Assembly: GCF_024198175.1 (NCBI RefSeq)
Contig: NZ_JAJVKV010000002.1
Location: 930,001 to 994,000 of the forward strand
From: Pyxidicoccus xibeiensis
Lineage (GTDB): Bacteria; Myxococcota; Myxococcia; Myxococcales; Myxococcaceae
Direction: 5' to 3'
Length of the DNA: 64,000 nucleotides
The notes under the pieces are model-generated. The model was given only the letters and a program-made list of their open reading frames with translations. It searched no databases and was not told the DNA's origin. The translations under genes and the position numbers were made by a program. Below are positions 32,607 to 40,255 of the stretch, piece after piece (position 1 is the first letter of the stretch; each line of letters opens with the position of its first letter).

Positions 32607-32978
32607 CTAGGCCGCGAGCGGCGTGTGGAGGCCGACGTGGTTGCCCTCGGTGTCCTGGATGATGGCGATGTAGCCCGGGGGGCCGATGGAGGTGCGGGGC
32701 AGCAGCACCTTGCCGCCGGCGGCCTCCACGCGCTCCAGCCACGCGTCCAGCTCCCCGGCGGCGTTGAGGAAGATGCGCTGGCCGGTGGGGCTCGGCTTGT
32801 TGTCCGGGTCCTCCACCAGCGCGCCGCCCACGCCCTGGGTCGTGAAGATGGCGTGCGGCACGTTCAGGAAGCTCTCCCGCTTGAGCGTCAGCCCCGTCAT
32901 CCGCTCGTAGAAGGTGGCGGCGCGGGACAGCTGCGTGCAGGGAATCTCGAACCAGGTGAGGGCGTCAGGGCGCTTCAT
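32607..32978 (-). CDS. VOC (glyoxalase/bleomycin-resistance-like) family protein
   Basis: A 123-residue single-domain vicinal-oxygen-chelate protein. The beta-alpha-beta repeats are clear: WFEIPCTQLSRAATFYERM, FLNVPHAIFTTQGVGGALVE, and GGKVLLPRTSIGPPGYIAII followed by EGNHVGLHTP. Metal-ligand positions hold His and Glu in the second half (NHVGLH). Members include glyoxalases, dioxygenases and antibiotic-binding proteins; the substrate cannot be predicted. The ATG at 32978 is chosen because GGAGCC stands six bases before it. An ATG at 32990 would add four residues. Confidence 0.88.
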   Translation of the reverse strand: MKRPDALTWFEIPCTQLSRAATFYERMTGLTLKRESFLNVPHAIFTTQGVGGALVEDPDNKPSPTGQRIFLNAAGELDAWLERVEAAGGKVLLPRTSIGPPGYIAIIQDTEGNHVGLHTPLAA

Positions 32979-33280
32979 GACAGGCTCCATGTCCGGAGGC
33001 CCGAGGCGCGAGCGGGAGTGCCCGCGGCCCGACCTCCACGCCCTGCACAGTGCGCCCCCCCTCCTGACAACGTCCTGTCAGGAGACATGCACCGCCCTCG
33101 TTTCGCACCCGGTGCCTCGCCTGGCGGGCCGCTTCCCTGGAGCAGGCGTCCCGGCAGTCCTCCCGTTCGCTCCTGGACGGCCTGCCATGAGGCCCGGAAA
33201 GCGAAGGGCCGGGCAGGCTTCGCGAGAAGCCCACCCGGCCCGGGTACGTCGGATGTGTCAGGTGCTACGGGCGGGCCGCC
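32979..33280. other. Intergenic region, no gene seen
   Basis: About 300 bases between the VOC gene start and the metalloprotease stop (both minus strand). It contains the strong hairpin at 33206-33241 that probably ends the metalloprotease transcript, and presumably the promoter of the VOC-regulator operon near 33000-33060. No open frame here has coding features. Confidence 0.5.
33206..33241 (-). terminator. Rho-independent-like terminator of the metalloprotease gene
   Basis: GGGCCGGG (33206-33213) pairs with CCCGGCCC (33234-33241), and GGCTTC pairs with GAAGCC inside it around a GCGA tetraloop. On the minus strand this hairpin begins about 40 bases after the stop codon and is followed by TTCGCTTT. 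Confidence 0.65.
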
Positions 33281-35335
33281 TTACGGGCAGGTGGCCGGCT
33301 TCGAGAAGCCGTTGGTCGGCGTGGTGCTGGCGGAGCCGCCGGACACGGCGTTGGTGCCGAGGCCGAAGGCGGCGAACGCGGTCCACAGCCGGCAGACGTC
33401 CGCGCCGCCGTTGATGGACGTGGCCGCCGTGATGATGCCGTCACGCACCTGGGTGAAGGTGGGGCTGCACGGCGTGTTCTTCAGGCCCTGGATGAAGTAC
33501 CTCATGAAGCGCTGGTTACCCGCGGTGCCCGTCGCGTTGTAGAAGTCGGCGCTGAAGCCGTACTGGGTGACGAGCGCCCAGTAGGCCTCCCACATCGCCT
33601 GGGCGAACACCGAGCCCACGCCGTGCGGCACGGCCATGCCGTTGATGCTGGCGTAGGTCCACGTGTTGACCGTCGAGCTGGTGCTGTAGCGCTGGGTGCG
33701 GATGCCCGCGCCGGTGGTGGGCTGGTTCAGCGCGTAGGTGCCCACGCCGCGGCCCAGCGCGGCCGTGTGCGTCGGCAGCGCCGTGAACCAGAGCGAGAGG
33801 AAGTCGCTGATGCCCTCGCCCGGCTGCTGGCGGTTGGTGAGGCACGACACGTTGCTGGGGCCGCCGACCAGGCGGTTGGAGATGCCATGGCCGTACTCGT
33901 GGACGACGATGCCCGCGTCCAGGTCTCCGTCCCGGTCCGGCGTGGGCGCCGTCCAGATGTACATCTGCATGCGCGGGCGCTGGCCGTCCGGCGGCGTGGA
34001 GAAGTTGGCGTTGTTGGTGCCGCCGCCGTCCTGCGCCTCGGCGCGCACGTCGTCGTTGCCCAGGCCGCCGCGGCCGTAGTTGTTCACCTGGAAGTTACCG
34101 GCCAGCTCGTTGAAGCCGTACTGGTAGGTGACGTCGTGGATGATGTTGTTCCAGTAGAACAGGTTGGTGACGGCCGCCGGGATGTACGTGGACGGCGCGC
34201 CCGTCGAGAGGTTGATGGCGAAGCTGCACGCCAGCGTCGAGCCGCAGCTGGGCTCGGACGCGGGCGGAGCATTGTTGGCGTCGCGGTCCTCGTACGCGTG
34301 GACGTTGTTGCCGCGCGGAATGAGGAACTCGGCGCCGGCCACGCCGTTCGTGTCATGCCAGCCGTACGGCGAGGCCAGCGCATTGGCGGGGTTGGTCACC
34401 GTCGTGCGGCCGTCCGAGGGCGTCGCGGGCGAGGAGTGGCTGGGGCTCTCCACCGGCATCGCGTAGACCTTGTAGCTGTCCGAGGCCACCCAGTCGAAGC
34501 GCGTCCAGACCTCACCCGTCTGCGCGTCCACCGTCACGTCGAAGTCGTGCTGCTGGTCCGGGGTGTGGACCTGGAAGTGCCACACGAGGCGCGCCTCGCC
34601 GCGGCGCACCGGCAGCACCGCCAGCTTCGCGTTGATGGGCTCGGTGGACAGGCCCTCGGCCTCCACGCGCGTCTGCTGCTCCACCCCGGGCTCGGGCTTC
34701 AGGCCCTGGGGCGCGCTCTTGAGCGACACGCCCAGGTGCTTCGCCAGGCCCGCGACGGCCTCGGCGGCGCTCACCCGCGGCTCCACGCCGGCCAGCGCCC
34801 TGTCGATGGAGGGCAGGAAGTCGCTGTGCACGCTGAGCACGCGCCCTTCGCCGTCCACGTTGAGCTGCAGCTGCGCGTTGTAGACGGGCAGCCCCTTGTG
34901 CGTCTGGCGCAGGTAGATGTTGGTGATGCCGCTGTCCTTCGAATAGACGCGGTCCGTCACCTGCAGGTTGGCCAGGTCGCTCAGCTCCAGGCCGAACGCC
35001 TCGCGGTGCTTCTGGACGAAGTCCAGGCCGATGGCCAGCGCATCACCGCTGGAGGGCCCGGACAGCGCGCCCACCGGGTTGGTGAGCGAGCGCACCAGGC
35101 CGTTGGACTCGTCCGTCTCCACCAGCAGCTCCGGCACGCTCTGGCGCAGCGCGGCGACCCCGTCCTGCTGCGTCACGGAGAAGCCGAAGCGGGCCTGCGC
35201 GTTGTACCGCTCACGAGCGTCGTAGTTGCGATGCTCGTCGGCCTCCAACGTCGCGGCCAGGGCAGTGGAGCCGGTGAGGGCTCCCATGACAACCACCGCG
35301 TGGAAAAGGCGCCTTCGGTAAGGACCTGAGGACAT
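33281..35335 (-). CDS. Secreted M36 (fungalysin-type) metalloprotease
   Basis: 684 residues. A signal peptide (LFHAVVVMGALTGSTALA) is followed by an FTP/propeptide region (about 30-290, with a PepSY-like middle ending in VTVDAQTGEVWTRFDW) and the M36 catalytic domain. Zinc ligands are His479 and His483 in HEYGHGISNRL, with Glu480 as the catalytic base. The downstream Glu in QPGEGISDFLSLW is the third ligand. Family features such as YQYGFNELAGNFQVNNYGRG are all present. It should be secreted and self-processed, a likely predatory or nutritional enzyme. AGGAG stands before the ATG. It ends in a clear terminator. The upstream gap (35336-35584) is AT-richer and contains divergent promoters. Confidence 0.95.
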   Translation of the reverse strand: MSSGPYRRRLFHAVVVMGALTGSTALAATLEADEHRNYDARERYNAQARFGFSVTQQDGVAALRQSVPELLVETDESNGLVRSLTNPVGALSGPSSGDALAIGLDFVQKHREAFGLELSDLANLQVTDRVYSKDSGITNIYLRQTHKGLPVYNAQLQLNVDGEGRVLSVHSDFLPSIDRALAGVEPRVSAAEAVAGLAKHLGVSLKSAPQGLKPEPGVEQQTRVEAEGLSTEPINAKLAVLPVRRGEARLVWHFQVHTPDQQHDFDVTVDAQTGEVWTRFDWVASDSYKVYAMPVESPSHSSPATPSDGRTTVTNPANALASPYGWHDTNGVAGAEFLIPRGNNVHAYEDRDANNAPPASEPSCGSTLACSFAINLSTGAPSTYIPAAVTNLFYWNNIIHDVTYQYGFNELAGNFQVNNYGRGGLGNDDVRAEAQDGGGTNNANFSTPPDGQRPRMQMYIWTAPTPDRDGDLDAGIVVHEYGHGISNRLVGGPSNVSCLTNRQQPGEGISDFLSLWFTALPTHTAALGRGVGTYALNQPTTGAGIRTQRYSTSSTVNTWTYASINGMAVPHGVGSVFAQAMWEAYWALVTQYGFSADFYNATGTAGNQRFMRYFIQGLKNTPCSPTFTQVRDGIITAATSINGGADVCRLWTAFAAFGLGTNAVSGGSASTTPTNGFSKPATCP

Positions 35336-35491
35336 GGCGTGCTCCTGCACCGCGAGGAAATCGCCCCCCTGGAAGGGACAGGCGACGCGCGGCAAGAAAC
35401 CACACTTGGCGTGAAATACGCAACTGGCAGATTAAGCGTGTAATTTTGGCTTTTAAATGAATTCCAGGGTTCTCGCGGACCCTGTGGGTTC

Positions 35492-35520
35492 TTGACCGAC
35501 CCGTGACGCGCCGGTAGTGG
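35492..35520 (+). promoter_or_regulatory. Candidate promoter for the lipoprotein gene at 35585
   Basis: TTGACC (35492-35497) and TAGTGG (35515-35520) are separated by 17 bases and lie about 65 bases before the ATG. The DNA around 35410-35465 is unusually AT-rich for this genome. The -10 match is weak. Confidence 0.35.
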
Positions 35521-35584
35521 TTCTGAAACCTGAATCAGTATTCAACTCAGGCTTTCACTGCTCCACCACACCTCAGGGGAACGC

Positions 35585-36091
35585 ATGCACTCAGTGGGTC
35601 GTCTTGGGAGTCTTTTCGTCGGGCTCGCGCTGGTCTCGGGTTGCGGAGGTCAGGAGCCGCAGGGGCCCGCGGGCGCGGAGGCGCTGGAGACGGCGGAGGC
35701 CGCCGTGTACGAGGCGCCGGACAGCCTCGCCGGGCTGCTGGGGAGCTATACGCGCTACTGGCCGCCGGCCGCCGCGGGGGAGCTCACCTCCATGACGCTG
35801 GCGGGCGTGGAGCATGTGGACCGGGTGGAGGGCAGCTACGTCCGCACGGTGAGCCGCGTCTGTCCCTTCTACGGCTGCAACACGGAGTCCGGCACCTTCT
35901 GGGCGCTGCCCAACAACCCGGCGGTGGGCGCCCTCATCGTCTTCAAGGACCTGGCGGGGGCGGAGCGGGACTACTACGCCATCACCCAGCTCCAGCGCAG
36001 CCCCATCACCGGGAAGATCACCGGCATCGTCCTGGTGAAGGGCGGCATGGCGGCGCCGGTTCCGTTCACCATGACGCGCGTGGGCTTCTAG
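35585..36091 (+). CDS. Small lipoprotein of unknown function
   Basis: 168 residues with CAGGGGAA before the ATG. A lipoprotein signal (LGSLFVGLALVSGC, Cys20) anchors it. The mature part has two Cys residues close together (RVCPFYGCNTESG) and a beta-rich remainder (ALIVFKDLAGAERDYYAITQ). The family is not recognised. It stands alone with its own promoter candidate and terminator, divergent from the metalloprotease gene. Confidence 0.8.
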   Translation: MHSVGRLGSLFVGLALVSGCGGQEPQGPAGAEALETAEAAVYEAPDSLAGLLGSYTRYWPPAAAGELTSMTLAGVEHVDRVEGSYVRTVSRVCPFYGCNTESGTFWALPNNPAVGALIVFKDLAGAERDYYAITQLQRSPITGKITGIVLVKGGMAAPVPFTMTRVGF

Positions 36092-36119
36092 CCGGGCGGG
36101 GGACCCGGACCCACTCCTG

Positions 36120-36150
36120 CCGGGCAGGCCACGAGCGGGGGCCTGCCCGG
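36120..36150 (+). terminator. Terminator hairpin after the lipoprotein gene
   Basis: CCGGGCAGGCC (36120-36130) is perfectly complementary to GGCCTGCCCGG (36140-36150), giving an 11-base stem with a nine-base loop about 30 bases after the stop codon. No U-tract follows. Confidence 0.6.
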
Positions 36151-36254
36151 TCGGACGCTACAGGCAGGGTGGGGGATGTCAGACCGGGCAGGTAGGACGT
36201 GGGGTGAGGGGAGGGGGCCTGGAGGGGCTTCCTGAACGTCACCACCGAGCGCCC

Positions 36255-37505
36255 ATGGACGTCCGCCAGAAGCTGCAGATCCTCGCCGACGCGGCGAAGT
36301 ACGACGCCTCCTGCGCGAGCAGTGGGGGCAAGCGCGAGCCCGCGCCGCCGGAGGGCCTGGGCAGCGTGGAGCGCAGCGGCATCTGTCACAGCTACACGCC
36401 GGATGGGCGCTGCGTGTCGCTGCTGAAGGTGCTGCTCACCAACTTCTGCGTCTACGACTGCCAGTACTGCGTCAACCGCATCTCCAGCGACACGCCCCGG
36501 GCGCGCTTCACGCCGGAGGAGGTCGTGGGGCTCACGCTGGACTTCTACCGGCGCAACTACATCGAAGGGCTGTTCCTCAGCTCCGGCGTGCTCAAGGGCC
36601 CGGACTACACCATGGAGCAGATGGTGCAGGTGGCGCGGCTGCTGCGCGAGGAGCACGCGTTCCATGGGTACATCCACCTCAAGGCGGTGCCGGGCGCGTC
36701 CCCCGAGCTGATTGCCCAGGCCGGGCGCTACGCGGACCGGCTGAGTGCCAACATCGAGCTGCCCACGGAGGCGGACCTGAAGCGGCTGGCGCCGGAGAAG
36801 AGCCTGGCCGTCACCGGCCGCACCATGGGGGAAATCCATGCGCGGCTGGAGCAGGCGAAGGCGGAGCGCGCGCAGAGCCCCAAGGCGCCCCGCTTCGCCC
36901 CGGCGGGGCAGAGCACGCAGATGATTGTCGGGGCCACGCCGTCGCCGGACGCGGCCATCCTGGACACGGCGCACCGGCTGTACACGCGCTTCGGGCTGAA
37001 GCGGGTGTACTACTCGGCCTACAGCCCCATTCCGCGCTCGGACGTGCGGCTGCCGGCGAAGTCGCCGCCGCTGGTGCGCGAGCACCGGCTGTACCAGGCG
37101 GACTGGCTCCTGCGCTTCTACGGGTTCCGCGTGGGAGAGCTGGCGCCGCCCGAGCAGCCGGACCTGCCGCTGGACGTGGACCCGAAGCTGGCGTGGGCGC
37201 TGCGGCGGCGGGACATGTTCCCGGTGGACCTGAACCGGGCGCCCCGGGAGCTGCTGCTGCGGGTGCCGGGGCTGGGTGTGCGCACGGTGGACCGGGTGGT
37301 GCGCATCCGCCGGTGGCACGCGGTGACGCTGGCGGACCTGGTGCGGCTCAAGGTGCCCCTGCGGCGGGCGCGGCCCTTCATCGTCACGGCGGACTGGCGG
37401 CCCACGCTGCTGCTGGACACGGAGCGGCTGGTGGAGCGGGTGCGGCCGGCGTCGCAGCTGTCCCTCTTCGAGGCCTCGGCCTCCGCGCACTCGGGGGAGC
37501 TCTGA
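36255..37505 (+). CDS. Radical SAM protein, putative DNA modification/repair (TIGR03916-like)
   Basis: 416 residues. The radical SAM cluster motif is CVYDCQYC (Cys65, 69, 72). It follows an N-terminal segment with other conserved Cys (KYDASCASSGGK, GICHSYTPDGRC). The barrel continues with FLSSGVLKGPDYTMEQM and NIELPTEADLKRLAPEK. The C-terminus has a helix-hairpin-helix DNA-binding motif (LLLRVPGLGVRTVDRVVRI). This matches the family annotated as a putative DNA modification or repair radical SAM protein that is usually next to a TIGR03915/UdgX gene, as here. It uses a [4Fe-4S] cluster and SAM; its DNA substrate is not known. Its TGA overlaps the next ATG by one base. Confidence 0.92.
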   Translation: MDVRQKLQILADAAKYDASCASSGGKREPAPPEGLGSVERSGICHSYTPDGRCVSLLKVLLTNFCVYDCQYCVNRISSDTPRARFTPEEVVGLTLDFYRRNYIEGLFLSSGVLKGPDYTMEQMVQVARLLREEHAFHGYIHLKAVPGASPELIAQAGRYADRLSANIELPTEADLKRLAPEKSLAVTGRTMGEIHARLEQAKAERAQSPKAPRFAPAGQSTQMIVGATPSPDAAILDTAHRLYTRFGLKRVYYSAYSPIPRSDVRLPAKSPPLVREHRLYQADWLLRFYGFRVGELAPPEQPDLPLDVDPKLAWALRRRDMFPVDLNRAPRELLLRVPGLGVRTVDRVVRIRRWHAVTLADLVRLKVPLRRARPFIVTADWRPTLLLDTERLVERVRPASQLSLFEASASAHSGEL

Positions 37506-38929
37506 TGCGGGTGAGCGTGGAGCCGGACCTGGCGTCCTTCCGGACGGTGGCGCGCGGGCTGCTGGCGCTCGGAGAGCCGCCGGAGCGGGTGCTCTTCGAG
37601 GAGGCCCGGGCGCGGCAGGGCTCGCTGCTGGCGGTGGGGGCGCCGGTGACGGAGCTGGCGCCCGCGCGGGGGCCGGCGCCCGCGGTGCCCCGGGACTTCC
37701 TGGGGCTGGCGGAGCAGGTGGCGTGTCACCGGGACTCCGGGCGCTGGGCGCTCCTGTACCGGGTGCTGTGGCGGCTGACGCACGGGGAGCGCCAGCTGCT
37801 GGAGGTGGACAGTGACGTGGACGTGCACCGGCTGCGGATGATGGAGCGGGCGGTGCGGCGGGACGCGCACAAGATGACGGCCTTCGTGCGCTTCCGGCGG
37901 GTGGAGCGGGACGGGGTGGAGCACTTCATCGCGTGGCACCGGCCGGACCACCTCATCGTCCGGCACGTGGCCCCGTTCTTCGTGCGCCGCTTCCCGTCCA
38001 TGCGCTGGAGCATCCTCACGCCGGACGCGTGCGTGCATTGGGATCTGGAGCGGCTGTCCTTCGGGGACGGCGTGTCGCGCTCGGAGGCTCCGGAGGGGGA
38101 TGCGCTGGAGACGCTGTGGGGGACGTACTATGCGTCCATCTTCAACCCGGCGCGGCTCAACGTGCGGGCCATGCGGGCGGAGCTGCCGAAGAAGCACTGG
38201 CCCACGCTGCCGGAGGCGCGGCTGATACCGGAGCTGGTGCGGCGGGCGCCCACGCGCACCTCGGCCATGGTGGCGCCGGTGCGGGAGGTGTCCGCGGCCA
38301 CTGCGTGGCTTCCGGAGCGGCGCGAGCTGCCGGCGCTGGCGGAGGCGGCGCGGGCATGCCAGGCGTGTCCGCTGCACGAGCGGGCCACCCAGGCGGTGTT
38401 CGGCGAGGGGCCGGTGGGGGCCGCGCTGATGCTGGTGGGAGAGCAGCCCGGAGACTGGGAGGACCGCGAGGGGCGCCCGTTCGTGGGCCCCGCGGGGCAG
38501 CTGCTGGACGAGGTGCTGGGGCGGGCGGGGCTGAAGCGCTCGGAGCTGTACGTGACGAATGCGGTGAAGCACTTCGGGTGGACGCCAGGGGAGGGCGGGA
38601 AGCGGCGGCTGCACCAGAGCCCGGGGCGCGCGGAGGTGCTGGCGTGCCGGGGGTGGCTGGAGGCGGAGGTGGCGGCGGTGCGGCCGAGGATGATCCTGGC
38701 GCTGGGGGCCACGGCGGCGCAGGCGTTCCTGGGGCCGGGCTTCCGCATCCACCTCAGCCGGGGGCAGGTGTTCGAGACGCCGTGGGCGGACGGGTGGATG
38801 GCCACGTTCCATCCCTCGGCGCTGCTGCGCATGCCGGACCCGCGCAAGCGGGCGGAGGCGCGCATCCACTTCGAGGCGGACCTGCGCTCGGCGGCGGAGT
38901 GGCTGCGGCGGCTGCCTCGCGCGCCCTGA
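37505..38929 (+). CDS. udgX: DUF4130-UdgX fusion: uracil-DNA-binding glycosylase-family protein
   Basis: 474 residues. The N-terminal half (about 1-245) is DUF4130/TIGR03915 (RVLWRLTHGERQLLEVDSD, then HKMTAFVRFRRV and LTPDACVHWD). The C-terminal half (about 270-470) is a UdgX-type uracil-DNA glycosylase: GEQPGDWED (motif A), GRPFVGPAGQLLDE, KRRLHQSPGR with His370, and FHPSALLRMP (motif B). UdgX forms a covalent bond to uracil sites through that histidine. Iron-sulphur ligand positions hold Cys285, Cys288 and Cys381, with His356 where family-4 enzymes carry the other Cys. The gene starts one base inside the radical SAM gene, and the two are evidently a repair module. Confidence 0.92.
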   Translation: MRVSVEPDLASFRTVARGLLALGEPPERVLFEEARARQGSLLAVGAPVTELAPARGPAPAVPRDFLGLAEQVACHRDSGRWALLYRVLWRLTHGERQLLEVDSDVDVHRLRMMERAVRRDAHKMTAFVRFRRVERDGVEHFIAWHRPDHLIVRHVAPFFVRRFPSMRWSILTPDACVHWDLERLSFGDGVSRSEAPEGDALETLWGTYYASIFNPARLNVRAMRAELPKKHWPTLPEARLIPELVRRAPTRTSAMVAPVREVSAATAWLPERRELPALAEAARACQACPLHERATQAVFGEGPVGAALMLVGEQPGDWEDREGRPFVGPAGQLLDEVLGRAGLKRSELYVTNAVKHFGWTPGEGGKRRLHQSPGRAEVLACRGWLEAEVAAVRPRMILALGATAAQAFLGPGFRIHLSRGQVFETPWADGWMATFHPSALLRMPDPRKRAEARIHFEADLRSAAEWLRRLPRAP

Positions 38930-38980
38930 TGCGCGAGGCCCGGCTGGACCTCTGAAGCCCTGCGACTCCCCGGCCGTGGC

Positions 38981-39002
38981 GCCCCTGACTTCGCCCAGGG
39001 GC
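38981..39002. terminator. Terminator between convergent genes
   Basis: GCCCCTG (38981-38987) pairs with CAGGGGC (38996-39002) around an eight-base loop, midway between the stops of the UdgX fusion gene and the aldo/keto reductase gene. It could serve both. Confidence 0.5.
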
Positions 39003-39018
39003 CCCCGCCCGGCACGGC

Positions 39019-39999
39019 TCACACGCCGCGCACCTCGTGCGGCTTGTAGGGCGCCTCCAGCGCCTTCAGCTCCTCCGCCGTCAGCTTGAGGTCCACCGCG
39101 CGCACGGCGTCCTCCAGGTGCTCCGGTTTCGTGGCGCCGATGATGGGCGCCGTCACCGCGGGCCGGGACAGCAGCCACGCCAGCGCCACCTGCGCGGGCG
39201 GCACGTTCTTCGCGGTGGCCACGGCCTGGGTGGCCTGCACCACCTCCCAGTCCCCGGGCTGGTCATAGAGCTGGCCCGAGTACGTGTCCGACTTCGCGCG
39301 AGCCGTGGAGGCCCGGTCCGTGAGCGACTTGCGCGAGCCCGCGAGCAGGCCGCGCGCCAGGGGAGACCAGGGGATGACGCCGATGCCCTCCGCCTCGCAC
39401 AGGGGCAGCATCTCCCGCTCCTCCTCGCGGTAGACGAGGTTGTAGTGGCCCTGCATGGACACGAAGCGGGACCAGCCGCGCAGGTCCGCCACGCCCAGCG
39501 CCCGAGCGAACTGCCACGCATACGCGGACGAGGCGCCCAGGTAGCGCACCTTCCCCTGGCGCACGAGCTGGTCCAACGCGGACAGCGTCTCCTCCAGCGG
39601 CGTGTTCGGGTCCATCCGGTGGATTTGATAGAGGTCGATGGCCTCCACGCCCAGCCGCTTCAGGCTCGCCTCGCAGCCCTGGACGATGTGCTTGCGCGAC
39701 AGGCCGCGCATGTTCTGCCCGTCCCCCATGGGGAAGTACACCTTGGTGGCCAGCACCACCTCGTCCATGCGGGCGTACTTGCGCAGCGCCCGGCCGGTGA
39801 CTTCCTCGCTCACCCCGTTGGAGTACATGTCCGCGGTGTCGAAGAAGTTGATGCCCAGCTCCACCGCGCGGCGGAAGAAGGGCTGCGCGGCCTCTTCGTC
39901 CAGCACCCACGGGCGCCAGGTGGGCGTGCCGTAGCTCATACAGCCCAGGCAGATGCGGGACACCCGCAGGCCGGTGCGTCCCAGGTTGGTGAATTTCAT
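39019..39999 (-). CDS. Aldo/keto reductase
   Basis: A 326-residue (alpha/beta)8-barrel NADPH oxidoreductase of the aldo/keto reductase family. The catalytic tetrad is visible: FFDTADMYSNG (Asp, Tyr), VVLATKVYF (Lys) and DLYQIHRMD (His). The cofactor region has IIGATKPEHLEDAV. AAGGAGGA stands before the ATG at 39999, so I reject the longer frame that starts 13 residues earlier. It is divergent from the lipopeptide synthetase genes, with 256 bases between the starts; it could reduce a carbonyl of the product or simply be a neighbour. Family members reduce many aldehydes and ketones. Confidence 0.92.
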   Translation of the reverse strand: MKFTNLGRTGLRVSRICLGCMSYGTPTWRPWVLDEEAAQPFFRRAVELGINFFDTADMYSNGVSEEVTGRALRKYARMDEVVLATKVYFPMGDGQNMRGLSRKHIVQGCEASLKRLGVEAIDLYQIHRMDPNTPLEETLSALDQLVRQGKVRYLGASSAYAWQFARALGVADLRGWSRFVSMQGHYNLVYREEEREMLPLCEAEGIGVIPWSPLARGLLAGSRKSLTDRASTARAKSDTYSGQLYDQPGDWEVVQATQAVATAKNVPPAQVALAWLLSRPAVTAPIIGATKPEHLEDAVRAVDLKLTAEELKALEAPYKPHEVRGV

Positions 40000-40255
40000 C
40001 GGAAATTTCCTCCTTGATGCCGGGTGCGGGCAAGGCACACGTCCACTTCGCCGCCCATGCGTCGCGTCATACCTTGGATGGGTGGGTCATACGGAACTGG
40101 CGTCTTTTCTGACCGCCGAGAATCCGCTAGATGTACGTGGAATCCGAGGGGGCGCTGAGCGGAGCGGAGTGGAGGGCGCCCCGGGTTTCCCAAGGGCCGT
40201 GCCGCGAAGTTCCGACTGCAGCGTCCTCCTGGGAAGGCCCCCCCGGGACACCGAC

